This document shows, in pieces, positions 50,246 through 63,345 of a stretch of DNA of 64,000 nt. Position numbers and translations under genes: made by a program. Under the pieces are notes generated by a model, which searched no databases, had not been told where the DNA came from, and worked only from the letters and a program-made list of their open reading frames with translations. How positions within the stretch are numbered: the stretch's first letter is position 1; each line of letters opens with the position of its first letter. Source of the DNA: Bombus terrestris (lineage: Eukaryota; Arthropoda; Insecta; Hymenoptera; Apidae); contig NW_025963551.1 of assembly GCF_910591885.1 (NCBI RefSeq), positions 2,480,001 to 2,544,000 on the forward strand, given 5' to 3'.

Positions 50246-52777
50246 CGAAAGCAAGAGGGATTGGTTTTAGGTTAGGCTATAGTTATCGGGCGAGCACAGG
50301 GAGCGAGGGACGCGTAAGGGTGTGTCACAAACCAACGGTTTGTCACATAGGGTCATTGAAATATTCGCACCAGCCCCAGGAGCCGGAAGTCTTTATCGAA
50401 TTGCGTACTGACAAAAGTTTACAGTATATCAATATTTGTACATAAATAGTAATATTTTCACACAGTACAGTGCAACGTGAGGTCCGAAATCGCTGACAAA
50501 TTGAGGTAATAACAGGAAATATATGCAAGGCAATATAAGGTATATGTATAGCTTGGAAATTGTAATCGTTGCTCGCTCGCTCCGCTCGCTCGTAAGAATC
50601 TAGCCCAACCTCACAACCGATCCGACACGTTCGCAAACTTGAAATTAGTCGCCTCCTTATCGGATAACGAACACAAGAGGGGTTGGTTTTAGGTTAGGCT
50701 ATAGTTATCGATCGGGCGCAGCGAGCGAGGGACGCATAAAGGTGTGTCACAAACCAACGGTTTGTCACATAGGGTCATTGAAATATTCGCACCAGCCCCA
50801 GGAGCCGGAAGTCTTTATCGAATTGCCTACAGACAATAGTTTACAGTGTATCAATATTTGTACATAAATAGTAATATTTTCACACAGTACAATGCAACGT
50901 GAGGTCCGAAATCGCTGACAAATTGAGGTAATAATAGGAAATATATGCAGGACAATATAAGATATATGTATAGCTTGGAAATTGTAATCGTTGATCGCTC
51001 GCTCCCCTCGCTCGTAAGTATCTAGTGCAACCTCACAACCGATCCGACACGTTCGCAAATTTGAAATTAGTCGCCTCCTTATCGGATAACGAACACAAGA
51101 GGGATTGGTTTTAGGTTAGGCTATAGTTATCGATCGGGCGCAGCGAGCGAGGGACGCATAAAGGTGTGTCACAAACCAACGGTTTGTCACATAGGGTCAT
51201 TGAAATATTCGCACCAGCCCCAGGAGTCGGAAGTCTTTATCGAATTGCCTACAGACAATAGTTTACAGTGTATCAATATTTGTACATAAATAGTAATATT
51301 TTCACACAGTACAGTGCAACGTGAGGTCCGAAATCGCTGACAAATTGAGGTAATAACAGGAAATATATGCAAGGCAATATAAGGTATATGTATAGCTTGG
51401 AAATTGTAATCGTTGCTCGCTCGCTCCGCTCGCCCGTAAGAATCTAGCCCAACCTCACAACCGATCCGACACGTTCGCAAATTTGAAATTAGTCGCCTCC
51501 TTATCGGATAACGAACACAAGAGGGATTGGTTTTAGGTTAGGCTATAGTTATCGATCGGGCGCAGCGAGCGAGGGACGCATAAAGGTGTGTCACAAACCA
51601 ACGGTTTGTCACATAGGGTCATTGAAATATTCGCACCAGCCCCAGGAGCCGGAAGTCTTTATCGAATTGCCTACAGACAATAGTTTACAGTATATCAATA
51701 TTTGTACATAAATAGTAATATTTTCACACAGTACAGTGCAACGTGAGGTCCGAAATCGCTGACAAATTGAGGTAATAACAGGAAATATATGCAAGGCAAT
51801 ATCAGGTATATGTATAGCTTGGAAATTGTAATCGTTGCTCGCTCGCTCCGCCCGCTCGTAAGAATCTAGCCCAACCTCACAACCGATCCGACACGTTCGC
51901 AAATTTCAAATTAGTCGCCTCCTTATCGGATAACGAACGCAAGAGGGATTGGTTTTAGGTTAGGCTATAGTTATCGGGCGAGCACAGGGAGCGAGGGACG
52001 CGTAAGGGTGTGTCACAAACCAACGGTTTGTCACATAGGGTCATTGAAATATTCGCACCAGCCCCAGGAGCCGGAAGTCTTTATCGAATTGCCTACAGAC
52101 AATAGTTTACAGTGTATCAATATTTGTACATAAATAGTAATATTTTCACACAGTACAGTGCAACGTGAGGTCCGAAATCGCTGACAAATTGAGGTAATAA
52201 CAGGAAATATATGCAAGGCAATATAAGGTATATGTATAGCTTGGAAATTGTAATCGTTGCTCGCTCGCTCCGCTCGCTCGTAAGAATCTAGCCCAACCTC
52301 ACAACCGATCCGACACGTTCGCAAATTTCAAATTAGTCGCCTCCTTATCGTATAACGAACGCAAGAGGGATTGGTTTTAGGTTAGGCTATAGTTATCGGG
52401 CGAGCACAGGGAGCGAGGGACGCGTAAGGGTGTGTCACAAACCAACGGTTTGTCACATAGGGTCATTGAAATATTCGCACCAGCCCCAGGAGCCGGAAGT
52501 CTTTATCGAATTGCCTACAGACAATAGTTTACAGTATATCAATATTTGCACATAAATAGTAATATTTTCACACAGTACAGTGCAACGTGAGGTCCGAAAA
52601 CGCTGACAAATTGAGGTAATAACAGGAAATATATGCAAGGCAATATAAGGTATATGTATAGCTTGGAAATTGTAATCGTTGCTCGCTCGCTCCGCTCGCT
52701 CGTAAGAATCTAGCCCAACCTCACAACCGATCCGACACGTTCGCAAATTTCAAATTAGTCGCCTCCTTATCGGATAA
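50246..52777 (+). repeat. Higher-order repeat, copy d (6 units, decaying)
   Basis: Units 1 to 4 follow copy c closely. Private changes are CGTAAGTATC near 51014 and ATATCAGG at 51801. The fifth unit lacks the TTTTCGCACAG and GGTAACAAC variants, and the sixth has an ordinary right arm where CCTCCCAACC is expected. The S4 unit that should close the repeat is absent. The array then changes to the diverged right block. Confidence 0.8.
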
Positions 52778-53218
52778 CGAACGCAAGAGGGATTGGTTTT
52801 AGGTTAGGCTATAGTTATCGGGCGAGCACAGGGAGCGAGGGATGCGTAAGGGTGTGTCACAAACCAACGGTTTGTCACATAGGGTCATTGAAATATTCGC
52901 ACCAGCCCCAGGAGCCGGAAGTCTTTATTCGAGTTGCCTGCTGACAAAAGTTTACAGTTTATCAATATTTGTACATAAATAGTAATATTTTCACACAGTA
53001 CAGCGCAACGTGAGGTCCGAAATCGCTGACAAATTGAGGTAATAACAGGAAATATATGCACGGCACCATAAGGTATATGCATAACTTGGAAATTGTAATC
53101 GTTGCTCGCTCGCTCCGCTCGCTCGTAAGAATCTAGTCCAACCTCACAACCGATCCGACACGTTCGCAAATTTGAAATTAGTCGCCTCCTTATCGGATAA
53201 CGAACACAAGAGGGATTG

Positions 53219-54608
53219 GTTTTAGGTTAGGCTATAGTTATCGATCGGGCGCAGCGAGCGAGGGACGCATAAAGGTGTGTCACAAATCATCGGATTGGCA
53301 CAAGGGGACATTGAAATATTCGCACCTGCCCGAGGAGTAGGAAGTCTTTATCGAGTTGCCTACTGACAAAAGTTTACAGTTTATCAATAGTTTTACATAA
53401 ATAGTAATATTTCCACATACTACAGTTGCAACGTGAGGTCCGAAATCGCTGACAAATTAAGGTAATAACAGGAAATATATGCATGGCACCATAAGGTATA
53501 TGTATAGCTTGGAAATTGTAATCGTTGCTCGCTCGCTCTGCTCGCTCGTAAGAATCTAGTCCAACCTCACAACCGATCCGACACGTTCGCAAATTTGAAA
53601 TTAGTCGCCTCCTTATCGTATAACGAACGCAAGAGGGATTGGTTTTAGGTTAGGCTATAGTTATCGGGCGAGCACAGGGAGCGAGGGACGCGTAAGGGTG
53701 TGTCACAAACCAACGGTTTGTCACATAGGGTCATTGAAATATTCGCACCAGCCCGAGGAGTCGGAAGTCTTTATCGCGTTGCCTACCGACAAAAGTCTAC
53801 AGTTTATCAATAGTTTTACATTAATAGTAATATTTCCACATAGTACGGTGAAACGTAAGGTCCGAAATCGCTGACAAATTGAGGTAATAACAGGAAATAT
53901 ATGCAGGACAATATAAGGTATATGTATAGCTTGCAAATTGTAATCGTTGCTCGCTCGCTCCGCTCGCTCGTGGAAATCTAGTCCAACCTCCAAACCGATC
54001 CGACACGTTCACAAATTTGAAATATGTCTCCACCTTATCGGATAACGAACAGAAGAGGGATTGGTTTTAGGTAGGGCTATAGTTATCGATCGAGCGCAGC
54101 GAGCGAGGGACGCATAAAGGTGTGTCACAAATCATCGGTTTGGCACATAGGGACGTTGAAATATTCGCACCTGCCCGAGGAGTAGGAAGTCTTTATCGAG
54201 TTGCCTACTGACAAAAGTTTACAGTTTATCAATAGTTTTACATAAATAGTAATATTTCCACATAGTACAGTTGCAACCTGAGGTCCGAAATCGCTGACAA
54301 ATAAAGGTAATATATACAGGAAATATATGCTCGGCACCATAAGGTATATGTATAGCTTGGAAATTGTAATCGTTGCTCGCTCGCTCCGCTCGCTCGTAAG
54401 AATCTAGTCCAACCTCACAACCGATCCGACACGTTCGCAAATTTGAAATTAGTCGCCTCCTTATCGGATAACGAACGCAAGAGGGATTGGTTTTAGGTTA
54501 GGCTATAGTTATCGGGCGAGCACAGGGAGCGAGGGACGCGCAAGGGTGTGTCACAAACCAACGGTTTGTCACATAGGGTCATTGAAATATTCGCACCAGC
54601 CCCAGGAG
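53219..54608 (+). repeat. 2,115-bp five-unit repeat, copy 1
   Basis: It matches 55334-56723 at offset 2,115. Shared rare variants are ATCGGATTGGCACAAGGGG, CACATACTACAG, CTCGCTCTGCTCG, TACGGTGAAACG, AGCTTGCAAATTG, GGTAGGGCTATAG and the insertion GGTAATATATACAGG. The S3 unit holding this insertion is 426 bp. Confidence 0.9.
54306..54320. repeat. Small insertion making a 426-bp unit
   Basis: GGTAATATATACAGG replaces the usual GGTAATAACAGG, a net gain of 3 bp next to TATATA sequence. The same change is at 56421-56435, exactly 2,115 bp away, and was inherited by duplication. Confidence 0.85.
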
Positions 54609-55333
54609 TCGGAAGTCTTTATCGAATTGCCTACAGACAATAGTTTACAGTATATCAATATTTGTACATAAATAGTAATATTTTCACACAGTACAGTGCA
54701 ACGTGAGGTCCGAAATCGCTGACAAATTGAGGTAATAACAGGAAATATATGCAAGGCAATATAAGGTATATGTATAGCTTGGAAATTGTAATCGTTGCTC
54801 GCTCGCTCCGCTCGCTCGTAAGAATCTAGCCCAACCTCACAACCGATCCGACACGTTCGCAAATTTGAAATTAGTCGCCTCCTTATCGGATAACGAACGC
54901 AAGAGGGATTGGTTTTAGGTTAGGCTATAGTTATCGGGCGAGCACAGGGAGCGAGGGACGCGTAAGGGTGTGTCACAAACCAACGGTTTGTCACATAGGG
55001 TCATTGAAATATTCGCACCAGCCCCAGGAGCCGGCAGTCTTTATCGAATTGCCTACAGACAAAAGTTTACAGTATATCAATATTTGTACATAAATAGTAA
55101 TATTTTCACACAGTACAGTGCAACGTGAGGTCCGAAATCGCTGACAAATTGAGGTAATAACAGGAAATATATGCAAGGCAATATAAGGTATATGTATAGC
55201 TTGGAAATTGTAATCGTTGCTCGCTCGCTCCGCTCGCTCGTAAGAATCTAGTCCAACCTCCCAACCGATCCGACACGTTCGCAAATTTGAAATTAGTCCC
55301 CTCCTTATCGAATGGCGAACGTAAGAGATATTG

Positions 55334-56723
55334 GTTTTAGGTTAGGCTATAGTTATCGATCGGGCGCAGCGAGCGAGGGACGCATAAAGGTGTGTCACAA
55401 ATCATCGGATTGGCACAAGGGGACATTGAAATATTCGCACCTGCCCGAGGAGTAGGAAGTCTTTATCGAGTTGCCTACTGACAAAAGTTTACAGTTTATC
55501 AATAGTTTTACATAAATAGTAATATTTCCACATACTACAGTTGCAACGTGAGGTCCGAAATCGCTGACAAATTAAGGTAATAACAGGAAATATATGCACG
55601 GCACCATAAGGTATATGTATAGCTTGGAAATTGTAATCGTTGCTCGCTCGCTCTGCTCGCTCGTAAGAATCTAGTCCAACCTCACAACCGATCCGACACG
55701 TTCGCGAATTTGAAATTAGTCGCCTCCTTATCGTATAACGAACGCAAGAGGGATTGGTTTTAGGTTAGGCTATAGTTATCGGGCGAGCACAGGGAGCGAG
55801 GGACGCGTAAGGGTGTGTCACAAACCAACGGTTTGTCACATAGGGTCATTGAAATATTCGCACCAGCCCGAGGAGTCGGAAGTCTTTATCGCGTTGCCTA
55901 CCGACAAAAGTCTACAGTTTATCAATAGTTTTACATTAATAGTAATATTTCCACATAGTACGGTGAAACGTAAGGTCCGAAATCGCTGACAAATTGAGGT
56001 AATAACAGGAAATATATGCAGGACAATATAAGGTATATGTATAGCTTGCAAATTGTAATCGTTACTCGCTCGCTCCGCTCGCTCGTAAGAATCTAGTCCA
56101 ACCTCCAAACCGATCCGACACGTTCACAAATTTGAAATATGTCTCCACCTTATCGGATAACGAACAGAAGAGGGATTGGTTTTAGGTAGGGCTATAGTTA
56201 TCGGGAGAGCGCAGCGAGCGAGGGACGCATAAAGGTGTGTCACAAATCATCGGTTTGGCACATAGGGACGTTGAAATATTCGCACCTGCCCGAGGAGTAG
56301 GAAGTCTTTATCGAGTTGCCTACTGACAAAAGTTTACAGTTTATCAATAGTTTTACATAAATAGTAATATTTCCACATAGTACAGTTGCAACCTGAGGTC
56401 CGAAATCGCTGACAAATAAAGGTAATATATACAGGAAATATATGCTCGGCACCATAAGGTATATGTATAGCTTGGAAATTGTAATCGTTGCTCGCTCGCT
56501 CCGCTCGCTCGTAAGAATCTAGTCCAACCTCACAACCGATCCGACACGTTCGCAAATTTGAAATTAGTCGCTTCCTTATCGGATAACGAACGCAAGAGGG
56601 ATTGGTTTTAGGTTAGGCTATAGTTATCGGGCGAGCACAGGGAGCGAGGGACGCGTAAGGGTGTGTCACAAACCAACGGTTTGTCACATAAGGTCATTGA
56701 TATATTCGCACCAGCCCCAGGAG
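55334..56723 (+). repeat. 2,115-bp five-unit repeat, copy 2
   Basis: Second copy of 53219-54608. It begins at the TTAGG doublet: to the left is CGTAAGAGATATTGG, while copy 1 has CACAAGAGGGATTGG. Private changes are CGTTACTCG near 56062 and TATCGGGAGAGCG at 56208-56220. The breakpoint therefore lies in or beside the doublet and box A. Confidence 0.85.
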
Positions 56724-58699
56724 CCGGAAGTCTTTATCGAATTGCCTACAGACAAAAGTTTACAGTATATCAATATTTGTACATAAATAGTAATAATTTC
56801 ACACAGTACAGTGCAACGTGAGGTCCGAAATCGCTGACAAATTGAGGTAATGACAGGAAATATATGCAAGGCAATATAAGGTATATGTATAGCTTGGAAA
56901 TTGTAATCGTTGCTCGCTCGCTCCGCTCGCTCGTAAGAATCTAGTCCAACCTCCCAACCGATCCGACACGTTCGCAAATTTGAAATTAGTCCCCTCCTTA
57001 TCGAATGGCGAACGTATGAGGTATTGGTTTTAGGTTAGTCTATAGTTTTCAAGCGAGCGCAGCGAGCGAGGGTCGCGTAAAGGTGTGTCACAAACCAACG
57101 GTTTGGCACTTAGGGACATTGAAATATTCGCACCAGCCCGAGGAGTCGGAAGCCTTTATCGCGTTGCCTACTGACAAAAGTTTACAGTTTATCAATAGTT
57201 TTACATAAATAGTAATATTTCCACATAGTACGGTGCAACGTGAGGTCCGAAATCGCTGACAAATAAAGGTAATAACAGGAAATATATGCTCGGCACCATA
57301 AGGTATATGTATAGCTTGGAAATTGTAATCGTTGCTCGCTCGCTCCGCTAGCTCGTAAGAATCTAGTCCAACCTGACAACCGATCCGACACGTTCGCAAA
57401 TTTGAAATTAGTCGCCTCCTTATCGGATAACGAACGCAAGAGGGATTGGTTTTAGGTTAGGCTATAGTTATCGGGCGAGCACAGGGAGCGAGGGACGCGT
57501 AAGGGTGTGTCACAAACCAACGGTTTGTCACATAGGGTCATTGAAATATTCGCAGCAGCCCGAGGAGTCGGAAGTCTTTATCGCGTTGCCTACCGACAAA
57601 AGTTTACAGTTTATCAATAGTTTTACATTAATAGTAATATTTCCACATAGTACGGTGCAACGTAAGGTCCGAAATCGCTGACAAATTGAGGTAATAACAG
57701 AAAATATATGCAGGACAATGTAAGGTAAATGTATAGCTTGGAAATTGTAATCGTAGCTCGCTCGCTCCGCTCGCTCGTAAGAATCTAGTCCAACCTCCCA
57801 ACCGATCCGACACGTTCGCAAATTTTAAATTAGTCCCCTCCTAATCGGATAACGAACACAAGAGGGATAGGTTTTAGGTTAGGCTATAGTTATCGATCGA
57901 GCGCAGCGAGCGAGGGACGCATAAAGGTGTGTCACAAATCATCGGTTTGGCACATAGGGACATTGAAATATTCGCACCTGCCCGAGGAGTAGGAAGTCTT
58001 TATCGAGTTGCCTACTGACAAAAGTTTACAGTTTATAAATAGTTTTACATAAATAGTAATATTTCCACATAGTACAGTTGCAACGTGAGGTCCGAAATCG
58101 CTGACAAATTAAGGTAATAACAGGAAATATATGCACGGCACCATAAGGTATATGTATAGCTTGGAAATTGTTATCGTTGCTCGATTGCTCCGCTCGCTCG
58201 TAAGAATCTAGTCCAACCTCACAACCGATCCGACACGTTCGCAAATTTGAAATTAGTCGCCTCCTTATCGGATAACGAACGGAAGAGGGATTGGTTTTAG
58301 GTTAGGCTATAGTTATCGGGCGAGCACAGGGAGCGAGGGACGCGTAAGGGTGTGTCACAAACCAACGGTTTGTCACATAGGGTCATTGAAATATTCGCAC
58401 CAGCCCCAGGAGCCGGAAGTCTTTATCGCGTTGCCTACTGACAAAAGTTTACAGTTTATCAATAGTTTTACATAAATAGTAATATTTCCACATAGTACGG
58501 TGCAACGTGAGGTCCGAAATCGCTGACAAATTGAGGTAATAACAGGAAATATATGCAAGGCAATATAAGGTATATGTATAGCTTGGAAATTGTAATCGTT
58601 GCTCGCTCGCTCCGCTCGCTCGTAAGAATCTAGTCCAACCTCACAACCGATCCGACACGTTCGCAAATTTGAAGTTAGTCCCCTCCTTATCGGATAACG

Positions 58700-59354
58700 A
58701 AAGCAAGAGGGATTGGTTTTAGGTTAGGCTATAGTTATCGGGCGAGCACAGGGAGCGAGCGACGCGTAAGGGTGTGTCACAAACCAACGGTTTGTCACAT
58801 AGGGTCATTGAAATATTCGCACCAGCCCCAGGAGCCGGAAGTCTTTATCGAATTGCGTACTGACAAAAGTTTACAGTATATCAATATTTGTACATAAATA
58901 GTAATATTTTCACACAGTACAGTGTAACGTGAGGTCCGAAATCGCTGACAAATTGAGGTAATAATAGGGAATATATGCAAGGCAATATAAGGTATATGTA
59001 TAGCTTCGAAATTGTAATCGTTGCTCACTCGCTCCGCTCGCTCGTTAGAATCTAGTGCAACCTCACAACCGATCCGACACGTTCGCAAATTTGAAATTAG
59101 TCACCTCCTTATCGGATAACGAACACAAGAGGGATTGGTTTTAGGTTAGGCTATAGTTATCGATCGAGCGCAGCGAGCGAGGGACGCATAAAGGTGTGTC
59201 ACAAATCATCGGTTTGGCACATAGGGACATTGAAATATTCGCACCTGCCCGAGGAGTAGGAAGTCTTTATCGAGTTGCCTACTGACAAAAGTTTACAGTT
59301 TATCAATAGTTTTACATAAATAGTAATATTTCCACATAGTACAGTTGCAACGTG
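58700..59354 (+). repeat. 4,646-bp eleven-unit repeat, copy 1
   Basis: It matches 63346-64000 at offset 4,646. Shared rare variants are CAGTGTAACGTG, AATAGGGAATATATG, AGCTTCGAAATTG, TTGCTCACTCG, CTCGTTAGAATC and TTAGTCACCTCC. A third, partial relative lies at 59545-59965, which shares CAGTGTAACG and CTCGTTAGAATC but not CTTCGAAATTG. Confidence 0.85.
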
Positions 59355-59542
59355 AGGTCCGAAATCGCTGACAAATTGAGGTAATAACAGGAAATATATG
59401 CAAGGCAATATAAGGTATATGTATAGCTTGGAAATTGTAATCGTTGCTCGCTCGCTCCGCTCGCTCGTCAGAATCTAGTGCAACCTCACAACCGATCCGA
59501 CATGTTCGCAAATTTGAAATTAGTCGCCTCCTTATCGGATAA
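59120..59542 (+). repeat. Reference unit, subfamily S3
   Basis: S3 carries TATCGATCGAGCGCAGCG in box A and a degraded dyad (CAAATCATCGGTTTGGCACA). It also has AGGGACATTG and the diagnostic CACCTGCCCGAGGAGTAGG, where other types have CACCAGCCC. Most S3 units are 423 bp because of one extra T in ACAGTTGCAACG. S3 is concentrated at the two sides of the window (units starting near 843, 4645, 5913, 53201, 54046, 55316, 56161, 57853, 59120, 59965 and 63766), with one island copy at 30832. Confidence 0.85.
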
Positions 59543-62500
59543 CGAAAGCAAGAGGGATTGGTTTTAGGTTAGGCTATAGTTATCGGGCGAGCACAGGGAG
59601 CGAGGGACGCGTAAGGGTGTGTCACAAACCAACGGTTTGTCACATAGGGTCATTGAAATATTCGCACCAGCCCCAGGAGCCGGAAGTCTTTATCGAATTG
59701 CGTACAGACAAAAGTTTACAGTATATCAATATTTGTACATAAATAGTAATATTTTCACACAGTACAGTGTAACGTGAGGTCCGAAATCGCTGACAAATTG
59801 AGGTAATAATAGGGAATATATGCAAGGCAATATAAGGTATATGTATAGCTTGGAAATTGTAATCGTTGCTCGCTCGCTCCGCTCGCTCGTTAGAATCTAG
59901 TGCAACCTCACAACCGATCCGACACGTTCGCAAATTTGAAATTAGTCACCTCCTTATCGGATAACGAACGCAAGAGGGATTGGTTTTAGGTTAGGCTATA
60001 GTTATCGAGCGAGCGCAGCGAGCGAGGGACGCATAAAGGTGTGTCACAAATCATCGGTTTGGCACATAGGGACATTGAAATATTCGCACCTGCCCGAGGA
60101 GTAGGAAGTCTTTATCGAGTTGCCTACTGACAAAAGTTTACAGTTTATCAATAGTTTTACATAAATAGTAATATTTCCACATAGTACAGTTGCAACGTGA
60201 GGTCCGAAATCGCTGACAAATTAAGGTAATAACAGGAAATATATGCATGGCACCATAAGGTATATGTATAGCTTGGAAATTGTAATCGTTGCTCGCTCGC
60301 TCCGCTCGCTCGTAAGAATCTAGTCCAACCTCACAACCGATCCGACACGTTCGCAAATTTGAAATTAGTCGCCTCCTTATCGGATAACGAACGCAAGAGG
60401 GACTGGTTTTAGGTTAGGCTATAGTTTTCAAGCGAGCGCAGCGAGCGAGGGTCGCGTAAAGGTGTGTCACAAACCAACGGTTTGGCACTTAGGGACATTG
60501 AAATATTCGCACCAGCCCGAGGACTCGGAAGTCTTTATCGCGTTGCCTACTGACAAAATTTTACAGTTTATCAATAGTTTTACATAAATAGTAATATTTC
60601 CACATAGTACAGTTGCAACGTGAGGTCCGAAATCGCTGACAAATTAAGGTAATAACAGGAAATATATGCAAGGCAATATAAGGTATATGTATAGCTTGGA
60701 AATTGTAATCGTTGCTCGCTCGCTCCGCTCGCTCGTAAGAATCTAGTCCAACCTCCCAACCGATCCGACACATTCGCAAATTTGAAATTAGTCCCCTCCA
60801 TATCGAATGGCGAACGTAAGAGATATTGGTTTTAGGTTAGGCTATAGTTTTCAAGCGAGCGCAGCGAGCGAGGGTCGCGTAAAGGTGTGTCACAAACCAA
60901 CGGTTTGGCACTTAGGGACATTGAAATATTCGCACCAGCCCGAGGAGTCGGAAGTCTTTATCGCGTTGCCTACTGACAAAAGTTTACAGTATATCAATAT
61001 TTGTATATAAATAGTAATATTTTCACACAGTACAGTGCAACGTGAGGTCCGAAATCGCTGACAAATTGAGGTAATAACAGGAAATATATGCAAGGCAATA
61101 TAAGGTATATGTATAGCTTGGAAATTGTAATCGTTGCTCGCTCGCTCCGCTCGCTCGTAAGTATCTAGTCCAACCTCCCAACCGATCCGACACGTTCGCA
61201 AATTTGAAATTAGTCCCCTCCTTATCGAATGGCGAACGTAAGAGATATTGGTTTTAGGGTAGGCTGTAGTTTTCAAGCGAGCGCAGCAAGCGAGGGACGC
61301 ATAAAGGTGTGTCACAAACCAACGGTTTGGCACTTAGGGACATTGAAATATTCGCACCAGCCCGAGGAGTCGGAAGTCTTTATCGCGTTGCCTACTGACA
61401 AAAGTTTACAGTTTATCAATAGTTTTACATAAATAGTAACATTTCCACATAGTACGGTGCAACGTGAGGTCCGAAATCGCTGACAAATTGTGGTAATAAC
61501 AGGAAATATATGCAAGGCAATATAAGGTATATGTATAGCTTGGAAATTGTAATCGTTGCTCGCTCGCTCCGCTCGCTCGTAAGAATCTAGTCCAACCTCA
61601 CAACCGATCCGACACGTTCGCAAATTTGAAGTTAGTCCCCTCCTTATCGCATAACGAAAGCAAGAGGGATTGGTTTTAGGTTAGGCTATAGTTATCGGGC
61701 GAGCACAGGGAGCGAGGGACGCGTAAGGGTGTGTCACAAACCAACGGTTTGTCACATATGGTCATTGAAATATTCGCACCAGCCCGAGGAGTCGGAAGTC
61801 TTTATCGAATTGCGTACTGACAAAAGTTTACAGTATATCAATATTTGTACATAAATAGTAATATTTTCACACAGTACAATGCAACGTGAGGTCCGAAATC
61901 GCTGACAAATTGAGGTAATAACAGGAAATATATGCAAGGCAATATAAGGTATATGTATAGCTTGAAAATTGTAATCGTTGCTCGCTCGCTCCGCTCACTC
62001 GTAAGAATCTAGTCCAACCTCACAACCGATCCGACACGTTCGCAAATTTGAAATTAGTCGCCTCCTTATCGGATAACGAACGCAAGAGGGATTGGTTTTA
62101 GGTTAGGCTATAGTTTTCAAGCGAGCGCAGCGAGCGAGGGTCGCGTAAAGGTGTGTCACAAACCAACGGTTTGGCACTTAGGGACATTGAAATATTCCCA
62201 CCAGCCCGAGGAGTCGGAAGTCTTTATCGCGTTGCCTACTGACAAAAGTTTACAGTTTATCAATAGTTTTACATAAATAGTAATATTTCCACATAGTACA
62301 GTTGCAACGTGAGGTCCGAAATCGCTGACAAATTAAGGTAATAACAGGAAATATATGCCCGGCACCATAAGGTATATGTATAGCTTGGAAATTGTAATCG
62401 TTGCTCGCTCGCTCCGCTCGCTCGTAAGAATCTAGTCCAACCTCACAACCGATCCGACACGTTCGCAAATTTGAAATTAGTCGCCTCCTTATCGGATAAC

Positions 62501-63345
62501 GAACGCAAGAGGGATTGGTTTTAGGTTAGGCTATAGTTATCGGGCGAGCACAGGGAGCGAGGGACGCGTAAGGGTGTGTCACAAACCAACGGTTTGTCAC
62601 ATAGGGTCATTGAAATATTCGCACCAGCCCCAGGAGCCGGAAGTCTGTATCGAATTGCCTACTGACAAAAGTTTACAGTATATCAATATTTGTACATAAA
62701 TAGTAATATTTTCACACAGTACAGTGCAACGTGAGGTCCGAAATCGCTGACAAATTGAGGTAATAACAGGAAATATATGCAAGGCAATATAAGGTATATG
62801 TATAGCTTGGAAATTGTAATCGTTGCTCGCTCGCTCCGCTCGCTCGTAAGAATCTAGTCCAACCTCCCAACCGATCCGACACATTCGCAAATTTGAAATT
62901 AGTCCCCTCCATATCGAATGGCGAGCGTAAGAGATATTGGTTTTAGGTTAGGCTATAGTTTTCAAGCGAGCGCAGCGAGCGAGGGTCGCGTAAAGGTGTG
63001 TCACAATCCAACGGTTTGGCACTTAGGGACATTGAAATATTCGCACCAGCCCGAGGAGTCGGAAGTCTTTATCGCGTTGCCTACTGACAAAAGTTTACAG
63101 TTTATCAATAGTTTTACATAAATAGTAATATTTCCACATAGTACGGTGCAACGTAAGGTCCGAAATCGCTGACAAATTGAGGTAATAACAGGAAATATAT
63201 GCAAGGCAATATAAGGTATATGTATAGCTTGGAAATTGTAATCGTTGCTCGCTCGCTCCGCTCGCTCGTCAGAATCTAGTGCAACCTCACAACCGATCCG
63301 ACATGTTCGCAAATTTGAAATTAGTCGCCTCCTTATCGGATAACG

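Larger units (their letters stand above)
36320..52777 (+). repeat. Length-homogeneous core, 39 units of exactly 422 bp
   Basis: From the landmark after 36288 to the one after 52746 is 16,458 bp, which is 39 times 422, and every intermediate landmark falls on the 422-bp grid. No 423-bp unit and no indel is present, while 29 of the remaining 112 intervals are 423 bp. Uniform length over 16 kb indicates recent amplification or efficient homogenisation of this part. Confidence 0.9.

Noticed and set aside
60890..61333. A 147-codon minus-strand open frame, the longest in the window
   Set aside because: It starts at GTG, crosses a unit junction, and exists only because local base changes removed stops. 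The equivalent region of other units is interrupted. Nothing in its translation resembles a known domain.
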